Positions 17,772-25,239 of a DNA stretch of 64,000 nt are shown here, piece by piece. Each line of letters opens with the position of its first letter. Position 1 is the first letter of the stretch. The translations under genes were made by a program, and so were the position numbers. The notes below the pieces were generated by a model. That model ran no database searches. It saw only the letters and a list, made by a program, of their open reading frames with translations, and had not been told where the DNA came from. The stretch spans positions 5,084,001-5,148,000 of the forward strand of contig JAUSZU010000001.1 in assembly GCA_030817875.1 (NCBI GenBank), written 5' to 3'. Source of the DNA: Flavobacterium sp. W4I14. GTDB lineage: Bacteria; Bacteroidota; Bacteroidia; Sphingobacteriales; Sphingobacteriaceae.

Positions 17772-18383
17772 ATGAAAACCCTAGCAAAAACAATATTCGC
17801 AGCAGCATTAACAGCAGTATTATTTACTTCATCAGCTATGGCAACAATTGCCGCTGAGCCAGTTAAAGCAGAAACAAAAACGCCTTCATTATCAAAATTC
17901 AACAGGATCTGGGTAAGCGGCAACGTTAAAATCATCTTAACACAAGGTGACAAGCAAAATGTAGTGGGTGCGAGCAACTATGACGCTGCAAAAACCTCAG
18001 TATCAACTGATGGAAAAACCTTATTTATCAATTCATTGGAAACTAGTCAGGTAACACTGAATATTACCGTAAAAGATTTAGAAAGAATCGAAGCTTATGG
18101 TCAATCGGTTGTGGTAACCAGCAATAATTTCGATGTAAAATACCTTCAGTTATTTTTGGGTCAAAGTGCTACAGCGAAAATCAAAACAACAGCAGGCAGT
18201 TTATATACCATCGTTAAGGATGATGCGGTATTAAAATTAAACGGTACTGCAGATCAAAGTACAATGATTGCCAGTAACATGAAAAATGTAAAATTAGCTG
18301 ACTTTGCCAGTCTTAAATCAGCATCATATGCTTCTCAAGCGATTATGGAAGCAGAGCAAAATGCAATGAATTTAGCAAAATAG
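17772..18383 (+). CDS. Secreted GIN-domain (DUF2807-type) protein, paralog 1
   Basis: 203 residues with a Sec signal peptide (cleaved near ATIAA, about residue 28). The mature part begins LSKFNRIWVSGNVKIILTQG, the characteristic opening of the GIN/DUF2807 'head' domain, a right-handed beta-helical fold of unknown function found on exported Bacteroidota proteins. The rest is short strands (VTLNITVKDLERIEAYGQSV). A near-identical paralog lies at 24325-24936 with the same promoter region and terminator. The role is unknown; an envelope or adhesin-like function is usually guessed for the family. Confidence 0.88.
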   Translation: MKTLAKTIFAAALTAVLFTSSAMATIAAEPVKAETKTPSLSKFNRIWVSGNVKIILTQGDKQNVVGASNYDAAKTSVSTDGKTLFINSLETSQVTLNITVKDLERIEAYGQSVVVTSNNFDVKYLQLFLGQSATAKIKTTAGSLYTIVKDDAVLKLNGTADQSTMIASNMKNVKLADFASLKSASYASQAIMEAEQNAMNLAK

Positions 18384-18404
18384 AAAATATCAATCAGATA
18401 AGCT

Positions 18405-18428
18405 AAAGCTACCCATGTGGGTGGCTTT
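18405..18428 (+). terminator. Terminator after GIN gene 1
   Basis: An 11-bp stem AAAGCTACCCA/TGGGTGGCTTT (one T.G pair) is followed by a T run. Confidence 0.85.
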
Positions 18429-18539
18429 TTTTTGTAAAATGCTGTTACTTGGATAAACGCTGTAAATTTGCATCTCGCCAAATATTTTTCTCATAATACT
18501 TATTATTAATGAGCTGACAAATAATCAAAAATTGGTGCG

Positions 18540-18641
18540 ATGGGGCCAAATAATTGGTTTGGCCAACTGAGCATTAATATTAATTACAACTACATCCGTG
18601 GGTCTGCTAACGAGAGGCTCAGCCCTTGGAATTATATTTAA
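18540..18641 (+). other. Possible coding scrap (33 codons)
   Basis: A short frame, MGPNNWFGQLSIN... ending SANERLSPWNYI, has composition like outer-membrane or secreted proteins, but no start context and no family assignment. It may be the tail of a lost gene or chance; the rest of 18430-18712 is featureless. Confidence 0.25.
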
Positions 18642-18712
18642 GCTTGATTAAAGCGCTTGGCTAATTCATTCGAAAAACTGATAACATGCAGGTACAGTTT
18701 CATATCTTTTAA

Positions 18713-20074
18713 TTAATTTTTGAGTTTAGGCAGAGATTGCCACCAGTCAAGCAGTTCGGTTTTTAATTTATTGGTTATTTTAACCTGCTTGGCGCTTAGC
18801 TCGGTAGTTTCATTTTTATCTTTCACAATGTTATAAAGCTGTACATCAGCGCCATCGCTATTCATAAGCAATTTCCATTCTCCAGCGCGCACCGCCAAGC
18901 TTGGGCTTCTATTGGGTTTGGCAGGATATTTAAAGGCAATATCATTTCTGCCATACTCCCAGAACATATTTTTTTTCCTCAGTGATGATTTTCCAGCGAA
19001 AACCTTACTCCGGTCTAACCCATCTCCCTGATAATCTGCAGGCAACTTTACCCCGGCCATGTTGGCTAACGATGGCAGTAAATCTACCGCATTTACTTCC
19101 GAGCCCGCATCTGTTTTTCCCTGCGGAATATGCCCTGGCCAACTAATTAAAAACGGCATTCTGATCCCACCCTCGTATAAAGAAAGTTTAGTGCCCCTTA
19201 AACCACCAGTCCGGCTCCCTTTAAAACTTGGTAAAGGGCCATTGTCACTGGTGAAGATAATGATGGTATTTTTGTCTTCACCCATTTTTTTTAAACCGTC
19301 CATTAACCTTCCCACCTGCTCATCAAGTTCCTTCAGCACTAGTTTAAAGGCCTGCTCAGATTCTTGTCCCAGAGGGAACTTACCAATATATTCATCTCCA
19401 ACATTGGGTACCCATGGTGTATGTACATCATCTGGCCAAAGATTTACAAAACGTGGTTTATTTTTATTTTCCTTAAAAAAATCGAGTGTTTTATCAACAA
19501 AATATTTGGTTCTGTCCCAGCGCTTTATGCTGTCTTTGTCCGACCAGATCCAATCTGTAGCAGTAAGCAGTGGGTCTGGCTGTGGACTTTCATAAGTACT
19601 GGCGTGGGCATCGTAACCATATTTTTCAAAAACGGGTGCATGCTTCACATCTCTTCCGCCGCCCATGTGCCACTTACCAAAATGACCGGTTGCATATCCT
19701 GCAGACTGGAAAATCCGGGCGATAGATGGCGCTTCAGGATTTAAGTAATCTGCTTGTTGTGCATTTTTATTATGCTTTTTATTATCGAGATAAGTACTAA
19801 AATTCCACCTTGCGGGGTACATACCCGTAAGCAAGCTGGTTCTTGATGGCGAACAGATTGGTGCGCCACTATAATATTGGTTAAGCATTAATCCGTTTTT
19901 CGCCAAACGGTCTATATTGGGTGTAGGCACAAAATTGCCGCCGAAGGTACTTACATCGCTAAAACCCATATCATCAACAAGAATAATAATGATGTTTGGC
20001 CTGTTGTTTTGAGCAAAAGCAGAATAGCTAAACGCAAGTAGAAAAAAGGCAAATAATAGCTTTAAATATTTCAT
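18713..20074 (-). CDS. Secreted S1-family sulfatase
   Basis: 453 residues with signal peptide (cleaved after FAQ, residue 22). The sulfatase signature is complete: metal-binding NIIIILVDDMGFSDV (Asp34, Asp35), the formylglycine motif CSPSR at Cys74 (PICSPSRTSLLTG), GKWHMGG, and the TSDNGP metal site about two-thirds along. It hydrolyses sulfate esters, by family probably from sulfated glycans, in the periplasm; Cys74 must be oxidised to formylglycine by a maturase not encoded here. The N-to-C architecture and length fit arylsulfatase A-type enzymes. It is followed upstream by the 182-residue secreted protein (59-base gap), possibly cotranscribed. Confidence 0.95.
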   Translation of the reverse strand: MKYLKLLFAFFLLAFSYSAFAQNNRPNIIIILVDDMGFSDVSTFGGNFVPTPNIDRLAKNGLMLNQYYSGAPICSPSRTSLLTGMYPARWNFSTYLDNKKHNKNAQQADYLNPEAPSIARIFQSAGYATGHFGKWHMGGGRDVKHAPVFEKYGYDAHASTYESPQPDPLLTATDWIWSDKDSIKRWDRTKYFVDKTLDFFKENKNKPRFVNLWPDDVHTPWVPNVGDEYIGKFPLGQESEQAFKLVLKELDEQVGRLMDGLKKMGEDKNTIIIFTSDNGPLPSFKGSRTGGLRGTKLSLYEGGIRMPFLISWPGHIPQGKTDAGSEVNAVDLLPSLANMAGVKLPADYQGDGLDRSKVFAGKSSLRKKNMFWEYGRNDIAFKYPAKPNRSPSLAVRAGEWKLLMNSDGADVQLYNIVKDKNETTELSAKQVKITNKLKTELLDWWQSLPKLKN

Positions 20075-20132
20075 ATTAATCTTTTAGCTAAGGGCTTAGG
20101 CCATCCATCTCCGTGGCCAGGCGCCGTATTGA

Positions 20133-20681
20133 TTAAAATTTCTTATCCCCATTGTGTAAATTATCCGGAATTTTTGAACGGATCTCCACGCCGATAATTT
20201 TTCCGGTATTGCCATAAGTGGCTACCAGTTCTTCTTTAGAAAGAATTTTTAGGCTTTCAAAAACCTTGTCGTCTATTGCTGACAGATTTCCTTCATAATC
20301 TTTAACTAGTAATCTGTTATTGAGAATATATTGAATGCTCGAATCAGCAGGGCTGGTTAAGCACAATTGCCTGTAAGCTTCCGATTTATTTTTAAAATAG
20401 CGTTCAAAACGTTTTTTGGCAAATGCAATACTTTCTAAATAGACTAAGCCATCCTGTGCCTTATCGCCTAAAACATCAGTTGCATCTTTTCCGTCAAGTA
20501 TTGTTAAAGAGGCAATCAGCTTTGGGTTAAACCGGACGAAATCTTTTTTTGCTGTTAATACACTATCGATGAAGAATATGGGGTTTTCGCCAAGTTTAGG
20601 AACTTCTTTTTTAGGGCTTTGAGCAAAAACTGCAATACAAATCGTTAACAGGCTTATTATAATAAATAATTTTTTGTACAT
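20133..20681 (-). CDS. Secreted protein with two TonB-plug-like repeats
   Basis: 182 residues with signal peptide (cleaved after FAQ). Two similar units of about 50 residues are visible: PIFFIDSVLTAKKDFVRFNP ending in ATDVLGDKAQDGLVYLES, and NNRLLVKDYEGNLSAIDDKV ending in LVATYGNTGKIIGVEIRSK. Each resembles the SusC plug motif ('..iDg......l.P..I.si.vLK...at..YG..a.nGvi.i.t'). Such plug-like modules also occur at the C-terminus of BlaR1-type and TonB-linked proteins. There is no barrel or TonB segment, so it is not a receptor. Function unknown. Confidence 0.75.
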   Translation of the reverse strand: MYKKLFIIISLLTICIAVFAQSPKKEVPKLGENPIFFIDSVLTAKKDFVRFNPKLIASLTILDGKDATDVLGDKAQDGLVYLESIAFAKKRFERYFKNKSEAYRQLCLTSPADSSIQYILNNRLLVKDYEGNLSAIDDKVFESLKILSKEELVATYGNTGKIIGVEIRSKIPDNLHNGDKKF

Positions 20682-20889
20682 TTTTTAAGCGCTTGATGAT
20701 CAGCAATAATAATAAATATTCTCTTAAAAATGTATTTCTAACCGATCAAATAAGGCAGTGCCTATTGGCGTTTTTTTTCATTAATCAGCATGGTAAAGCG
20801 ATAAAGCCAGGTTATTGGTTAGGGATGAACGCCTCAGGCTAAACGTTGGTGTTCCGAATTTTTGCCCTTATAGCCAACAGCCTTAAAAG

Positions 20890-20924
20890 AAAACGGGAAC
20901 CATCAAATAGACGGTCCCCGTTTT
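20890..20924. terminator. Hairpin terminator downstream of the relic ORF at 20928
   Basis: A 12-bp stem AAAACGGG(A)ACC/GGT(C)CCCGTTTT with one mismatch. It lies directly after the minus-strand stop codon at 20928. Confidence 0.7.
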
Positions 20925-20927
20925 AAT

Positions 20928-21062
20928 CTAAATTAACGCTCTCGGTATATAATACGGGTATTGGGAGAAATTATTGCCCTCCAGGTATAATAATTTAAAA
21001 ATTTTCCATCTGTCAAGGTATCCTTTTTCCAAATAAGCAAAATAAAAACTCGGAGTATGCAT
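20928..21062 (-). pseudogene. Relic or tiny ORF ending YYIPRALI
   Basis: 44 codons from MHTPSFYFAYLEKG to FSQYPYYIPRALI, downstream of the ABC permease and followed at once by a hairpin terminator. A second copy of the last part (YIPRALI, stop, GAT, hairpin) occurs at 54190-54249 after an unrelated gene, with about 20 identical bases around the stop (ATCTAAATTAACGCTCTCGG on the + strand). Probably the preserved 3' end of a gene family; the family is not recognised. Confidence 0.45.
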
Positions 21063-21076
21063 AGACGGTATCTGCT

Positions 21077-22105
21077 TTAACTTCTAATTTCCCTGCGCAT
21101 AAAAAGGTAATAAGCAATGGCAAAACAACCTGTACTGGCGGCAATCATCCCGCTTAACTGGGGCCATACAATCATCAGGCTTTCTTTTACCGGCAGCGGA
21201 CTTGGAATGGCCCCTGCCATTTGCTCCATGCTCATGGGGCCGAGGCTCCGTATCGATGGCATCAACAATGTGGTGGCCGCATCGGTATAAAGCTGGTTGG
21301 GTGCAATGCGCAGTAGATCTAAAATAAATTCATTGTAACCCATTACCTGTGCCTGCGTAAGGTAGGCAGGGTCGGGTAAAAAGGCCCTGATAACCAGGTT
21401 AACAATAATCGGATAAAAAACAGTAAAAAACAGCCACAGCCCCAAAGCGCTCAGCGCAGCAGTTGCAGGCTGCCTAAAAACAATAGAAAGCAGGATAGAT
21501 AAACTTAAATAGAAAGCAACGTACAGAAGGGTTACAAAAACAAAACCCATTATTCTGATCAGTTCCTGTGCTTCCAGCCTAACGCCCGTTAGCAGCAGCC
21601 CCCCACCAATCATAAGCAGGGTGAGCGAAAGAAAAAGCATGCCCACAATCAGTATTGCGCTGCTAAATTTAGCCAGCAGCAGGTTGTCCCTGTAAATCGG
21701 CTGTGCCAAAAGCCGGGTTAAAGTTCCGTTGTTCTGCTCCGAATTAATGGCATCAAAGCCCATGCTTATGCCAAGCAACGGTGCAAGAAAACTGAGCAGC
21801 ACATGGAAAGGCGGCATGGAGTTATCTGTCGATGTAAGCAGTTTCAGGTACATAAAAGCATGGTCGGGATCGTTTGTGTTGGTAAAGGCCGTTCTAATGT
21901 TGCTTACCGAAACATATAAAGAAGCCACAAAGGTTAACAGCACCAGACCAACCAATACCAAAAAGCGCCAGCTCCTGATATGATCTGCAATCTCTTTTCT
22001 GATGATTACGCCAAAGGCCCTGTTCGGCTGAGGCTGGCCTGTATATCTCTTATCTTTTGTGCTGCCCAAAGAAAGCGCGCTTGAAGATACCGCTTGATTT
22101 TCCAT
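21077..22105 (-). CDS. ABC-2 type transporter permease (NosY-like)
   Basis: 342 residues with about six transmembrane helices (first around 50-70; then pairs around 100-125, 150-175, 180-210, 220-245 and the last near 315-335). The pattern IIRKEIADHIRSWRFLVLVG, FDAINSEQNNGTLTRLLAQP and YRDNLLLAKF is that of ABC-2 permeases of the NosY group. Its first 56 bases overlap the end of the ATPase gene in another frame, so the two are translationally linked. With the ATPase and the NEW3 protein it forms an inner-membrane export complex of unknown cargo. No Nos copper-enzyme genes are nearby. Confidence 0.9.
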   Translation of the reverse strand: MENQAVSSSALSLGSTKDKRYTGQPQPNRAFGVIIRKEIADHIRSWRFLVLVGLVLLTFVASLYVSVSNIRTAFTNTNDPDHAFMYLKLLTSTDNSMPPFHVLLSFLAPLLGISMGFDAINSEQNNGTLTRLLAQPIYRDNLLLAKFSSAILIVGMLFLSLTLLMIGGGLLLTGVRLEAQELIRIMGFVFVTLLYVAFYLSLSILLSIVFRQPATAALSALGLWLFFTVFYPIIVNLVIRAFLPDPAYLTQAQVMGYNEFILDLLRIAPNQLYTDAATTLLMPSIRSLGPMSMEQMAGAIPSPLPVKESLMIVWPQLSGMIAASTGCFAIAYYLFMRREIRS

Positions 22106-23063
22106 GATTTAGATTTTCATTAAAACTACTTTCAAAATATTTCTGATAGATCTCATCGAGGCCATACTCCTTACGGCTTACCTGTAAAATGCCGTAACCC
22201 TTTTCTACTAAATGGCGCACAATGCGGGGGGTCATATCATGCTGGGTGGTAAACTCCAGCGTATCAGCAGCAATGCCAATGTCTGTAACCCCTTCCCATT
22301 GCCTCATTTCGGCCTCCAATGGCCAGGGCTGCTCCATTAACTGTGTTGTTTTAATCGTGGTAACAGCCCCCTCTTTGCCAAAAAGGTTAGCGGAAAGCGA
22401 GGCAATATCGCCCTGGGCCAACAGTTTCCCGCCAACAAATATGCCCACACGGTCGCACACCTGTTGTACATGGTGCAGGTGGTGCGAAGAGAGCAGAACA
22501 GTTAAGCCCTGCTGCTGGCTCAGGGTTTTAATCAGGCTTAAAAAATCCTTTACCCCTGCAGGGTCTATGCCAAGTGTTGGCTCATCGAGAATAATTACCT
22601 CAGGGTCTTTAATCAATACATCTGCCAGGCCCAGCCGCTGTTTCATGCCACGCGAAAAAATGCCGGCTTTTTTATCCATGCTGCCCGCAAGCCCCACTAC
22701 ATTAAGCACTGCTTTGGCCCGGTCTTTTAATGTGCTTTCGTCCAGGTTGTTCAGCCGCCCCAAATAAATTAAATTTTCGAGGGCCGTCATGTGGTTATAA
22801 AAACCCACACTATCTGGCATATAGCCCACCTTTTGTTTTACTGCAATGGGGTTTTTGGTGGCATCATATCCACAAACCTGCGCAGTGCCGCTATTGGGGT
22901 CGGTTAGTCCAAGCATCATCAGTATCGAGGTGGTTTTGCCCGCGCCGTTTGGCCCCAGCAATCCAAAAATCTCACCCGGGTATACTTCCAGGTTCAGCTC
23001 GTCAACCGCCTTAAAGGTTCCATAGCTTTTGCTTAGGTTCCTGAGTTGTATAATAGGTTCCAT
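22050..23063 (-). CDS. ABC transporter ATP-binding protein (NosF-like)
   Basis: 337 residues. Walker A GPNGAGKTT (37-45), signature FSRGMKQRLGLA (a variant of LSGGMKQR), Walker B VIILDEPTLGIDP, and the switch histidine in SSHHLHH. It energises the permease encoded immediately downstream (overlapping genes). The C-terminal ~100 residues carry the extra regulatory domain usual in single-domain ABC-2 ATPases. It lies 24 bases after the NEW3-domain gene. Confidence 0.94.
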   Translation of the reverse strand: MEPIIQLRNLSKSYGTFKAVDELNLEVYPGEIFGLLGPNGAGKTTSILMMLGLTDPNSGTAQVCGYDATKNPIAVKQKVGYMPDSVGFYNHMTALENLIYLGRLNNLDESTLKDRAKAVLNVVGLAGSMDKKAGIFSRGMKQRLGLADVLIKDPEVIILDEPTLGIDPAGVKDFLSLIKTLSQQQGLTVLLSSHHLHHVQQVCDRVGIFVGGKLLAQGDIASLSANLFGKEGAVTTIKTTQLMEQPWPLEAEMRQWEGVTDIGIAADTLEFTTQHDMTPRIVRHLVEKGYGILQVSRKEYGLDEIYQKYFESSFNENLNHGKSSGIFKRAFFGQHKR

Positions 23064-23087
23064 CTTATTGTGCTGTTAAAGAATGGA

Positions 23088-23945
23088 TTATCTTCTGCCG
23101 TACCTGCGTATAAGGTAGTATACACTGCCAATGGCCAGCACAATCACCAGGATACCGATCCAGCCAGAAAGCAATGAGGTTTTAACAAACATGCGGAACG
23201 CCAGCTGTGTGTTTGCATTGGCGCCAGAAAGGCTAAAGGTTGCAGCATAATCTCCGGCTATGGTTTTATCCGGAACTTTTAGAAAGGCAGTAACGGCTAC
23301 GCTTTTTCCGGCCTCAAGTTTACTGATCTTGGCCGGCTCAAAACGCACTTCCCAGCCGCTGGGCAGTTGGCTGTTTAGGTCCAGATCGTTCAAGGGCAAT
23401 GTGCCGGTGTTTTTAACCTCCAGTTGCAGGTCTTTATGCCCGCCAGAGCTCACCTCTTCACTCAGCCTTCCGCTCGGCGTACTCATGGCAACACCATACG
23501 AGCCTTTTACCACCGCTTCGAGCTTAAGTAAAAGGGTATCATTGGCCGCAATGGCTTTAAGGGGGATACTGTATTTTTTAGGTGATGCATTTGCACTGGC
23601 ATTAATCTCCACTGCAATTTCCTGGCTTTTGCCTGCATCCATATTAAGCGAGGTAACCTGGCTGCCCTCTACTTTGTAACTCACCACCCAGCCCTCGGGC
23701 AGTGCTGCCTTCAGCTCGTAAATGGCCTGCTTGTTGGTGCCGTTATGGAGGGTAGTGCTGTACCTGAAAACCTCATTCGTGGCCGCCTCAATATTAATCA
23801 GCTTGGCCGTAAAAGCCGATGGGCCAGCCTTGGCTTCATTTAATTGTTGGGCAATAGCGGCCACTGATGGCGCAAAAAAGATGATGAAAAAAAGCGCAAA
23901 TCGTCCTGATAAGCGCAAACGGTTAAATGGTAATGTTGATAACAT
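23088..23945 (-). CDS. NEW3-domain membrane protein of the ABC operon
   Basis: 285 residues. N-terminal signal sequence (LFFIIFFAPSVAAIAQ), two or more Ig-like NEW3 repeats with the pattern 'LPEGWVVSYKVEGSQVTSLN' and 'LPSGWEVRFEPAKISKLEAG', and a C-terminal transmembrane helix (about 260-280) with positive tail RRYGRR. NEW3 proteins (COG1470 type) are regularly encoded ahead of NosF/NosY-like pairs in Bacteroidota; here it is the first gene of that operon. The periplasmic domains may bind the exported substrate or cell-wall glycan; this is inference. Confidence 0.88.
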   Translation of the reverse strand: MLSTLPFNRLRLSGRFALFFIIFFAPSVAAIAQQLNEAKAGPSAFTAKLINIEAATNEVFRYSTTLHNGTNKQAIYELKAALPEGWVVSYKVEGSQVTSLNMDAGKSQEIAVEINASANASPKKYSIPLKAIAANDTLLLKLEAVVKGSYGVAMSTPSGRLSEEVSSGGHKDLQLEVKNTGTLPLNDLDLNSQLPSGWEVRFEPAKISKLEAGKSVAVTAFLKVPDKTIAGDYAATFSLSGANANTQLAFRMFVKTSLLSGWIGILVIVLAIGSVYYLIRRYGRR

Positions 23946-24324
23946 GATCTAAAATCAAAAAATAAATAATTGCTCTAAAAAATGCTTTCCTGTTTGTTTA
24001 TCTGATTGGAGGTTCAAAAAAAAACAACAAAATAATATTTTCAAATTCCTTTAACATTTTTTAACAATTGGCCGGTTCAGAAGGCCAGCGCTGTTGGCTT
24101 TTCGCCATTACAGCGGTTACAAAAGCAGCGCTTTAAGTTAGCGCTGTTTCCCCGAAACTGTTGCAGCAAATTCATTGATGATGAGTAACCGTTCGTCTAG
24201 AAATTACAGGCGTTGGTCTAGTGCTTACCAAGGCTGGTATAATACCATGTTTTTGCCTGAAACGTTTGGTGGGCAGCTGCGTCTTAATAACAAAACAATA
24301 GCAAAAACCTAAAATATAAACGAT

Positions 24325-24936
24325 ATGAAAACTTTAGCAAAAACAATATTCGCAGCAGCATTAACAGCAGTAGTATTTACTTCATCAGCCATGGCAACAT
24401 TTGCCGCTGAGCCAGTTAAAGCAGAAACAAAAACTCCTTCATTATCAAAGTTTGATCGGATCTGGGTGAGTGGGAATGTAAAAATCATTTTAACGCAGGG
24501 CGATAAACAATACGTAGCAGGTACCAGCAACTACGATGCTGCAAAAACCTCGGTATCAACTGATGGAAAAACCTTGTTCATCAATTCATTGGAAACAAGT
24601 CAGGTAACGTTAAACATTACCGTAAAAGATTTAGAAAGGATCGAAGCTTACGGTCAATCGGTTGTGGTTACCAGCAATAATTTTGATGTAAAATACCTGC
24701 AGTTATTTTTGGGCCAGAGCGCTACAGCGAAAATTAAAACTACAACAGGCAGTTTATATACCATCGTTAAGGATGATGCCGTATTAAAATTAAATGGTAC
24801 CGCCGGCGAAAGTACAATGATTGCAAGTAACATGAAAAATGTGAAATTAGCTGACTTTGCCAGTCTTAAATCAGCATCATATGCTTCTCAAGCTATTATG
24901 GAAGCAGAACAAAATGCAATGAATTTAGCAAAATAA
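24325..24936 (+). CDS. Secreted GIN-domain (DUF2807-type) protein, paralog 2
   Basis: 203 residues, the same length as the paralog at 17772 with only about a dozen amino-acid differences (for example LSKFDRIW for LSKFNRIW, YVAGTSNY for NVVGASNY). Signal peptide to about residue 28, then the GIN opening WVSGNVKIILTQGDK. Many nucleotide differences are silent, so the protein appears to be under purifying selection since duplication. Same promoter region and terminator as paralog 1. Confidence 0.88.
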   Translation: MKTLAKTIFAAALTAVVFTSSAMATFAAEPVKAETKTPSLSKFDRIWVSGNVKIILTQGDKQYVAGTSNYDAAKTSVSTDGKTLFINSLETSQVTLNITVKDLERIEAYGQSVVVTSNNFDVKYLQLFLGQSATAKIKTTTGSLYTIVKDDAVLKLNGTAGESTMIASNMKNVKLADFASLKSASYASQAIMEAEQNAMNLAK

Positions 24937-24957
24937 TAAATATCAATCAGATAAGAA

Positions 24958-24980
24958 AAAGCTGCCCATTGGGCGGCTTT
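24958..24980 (+). terminator. Terminator after GIN gene 2
   Basis: A 10-bp stem AAAGCTGCCC/GGGCGGCTTT followed by TTTTG. Confidence 0.85.
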
Positions 24981-25086
24981 TTTGTTTAGGGAGTAATTTA
25001 AAGCATATTCCGTATAATGCTAAAACCCTAAGATTGTAAGTTTTAAAAATGGGTATAGGTTGTGGTTGTTACATCCATTCTTGATC

Positions 25087-25116
25087 TTGGTTTTAAACGG
25101 GTAATTATTATTTTTG
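25087..25116 (+). promoter_or_regulatory. Promoter for the leader ORF and serine hydrolase
   Basis: TTG at 25087-25089, a 19-base spacer and TATTTTTG at 25109-25116 match the Bacteroidota -33/-7 pattern with ideal spacing. The first start codon is at 25129. Confidence 0.7.
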
Positions 25117-25128
25117 ACCTGCAGCACT

Positions 25129-25239
25129 ATGAAAAAAATCTCTACTGCTTGGGAATACAATCAGAAAACCGGGATTAAGTTTATTCATTATAAAATCAAT
25201 AATCCTGGTTCCAGACTACACCAAGATAATATGCTATGA
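25129..25239 (+). CDS. 36-residue ORF coupled to the serine hydrolase gene
   Basis: MKKISTAWEYNQ...GSRLHQDNML; its stop overlaps the next start as ATGA (25236-25239). It has no signal peptide and no known family. The good promoter 13 bases before it and the ATGA overlap suggest that it is translated and couples translation of the downstream gene, or that it is the decayed end of a former gene. Confidence 0.45.
   Translation: MKKISTAWEYNQKTGIKFIHYKINNPGSRLHQDNML

Larger units (their letters stand above)
17636..18440 (+). repeat. ~800-bp segmental duplication, copy 1 (promoter + GIN gene + terminator)
   Basis: From GTTCGTCTAGAAATTACAGG through the terminator, this segment is highly similar to 24189-24985. 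The upstream ~135 bases, the whole gene and the hairpin are shared. The copies are in direct orientation about 6.5 kb apart. Confidence 0.85.
24189..24985 (+). repeat. ~800-bp segmental duplication, copy 2
   Basis: Partner of 17636-18440: same upstream region (GTTCGTCTAGAAATTACAGG), gene and terminator, in direct orientation. Confidence 0.85.

Noticed and set aside
22222..22767. 181-codon plus-strand frame
   Set aside because: Antisense to the ABC ATPase, whose motifs are unambiguous.
21077..23945. Nitrous-oxide reductase (nos) operon
   Set aside because: The ATPase and permease are NosF/NosY-like, but nosZ, nosD and nosL are absent; a NEW3 exporter fits better.
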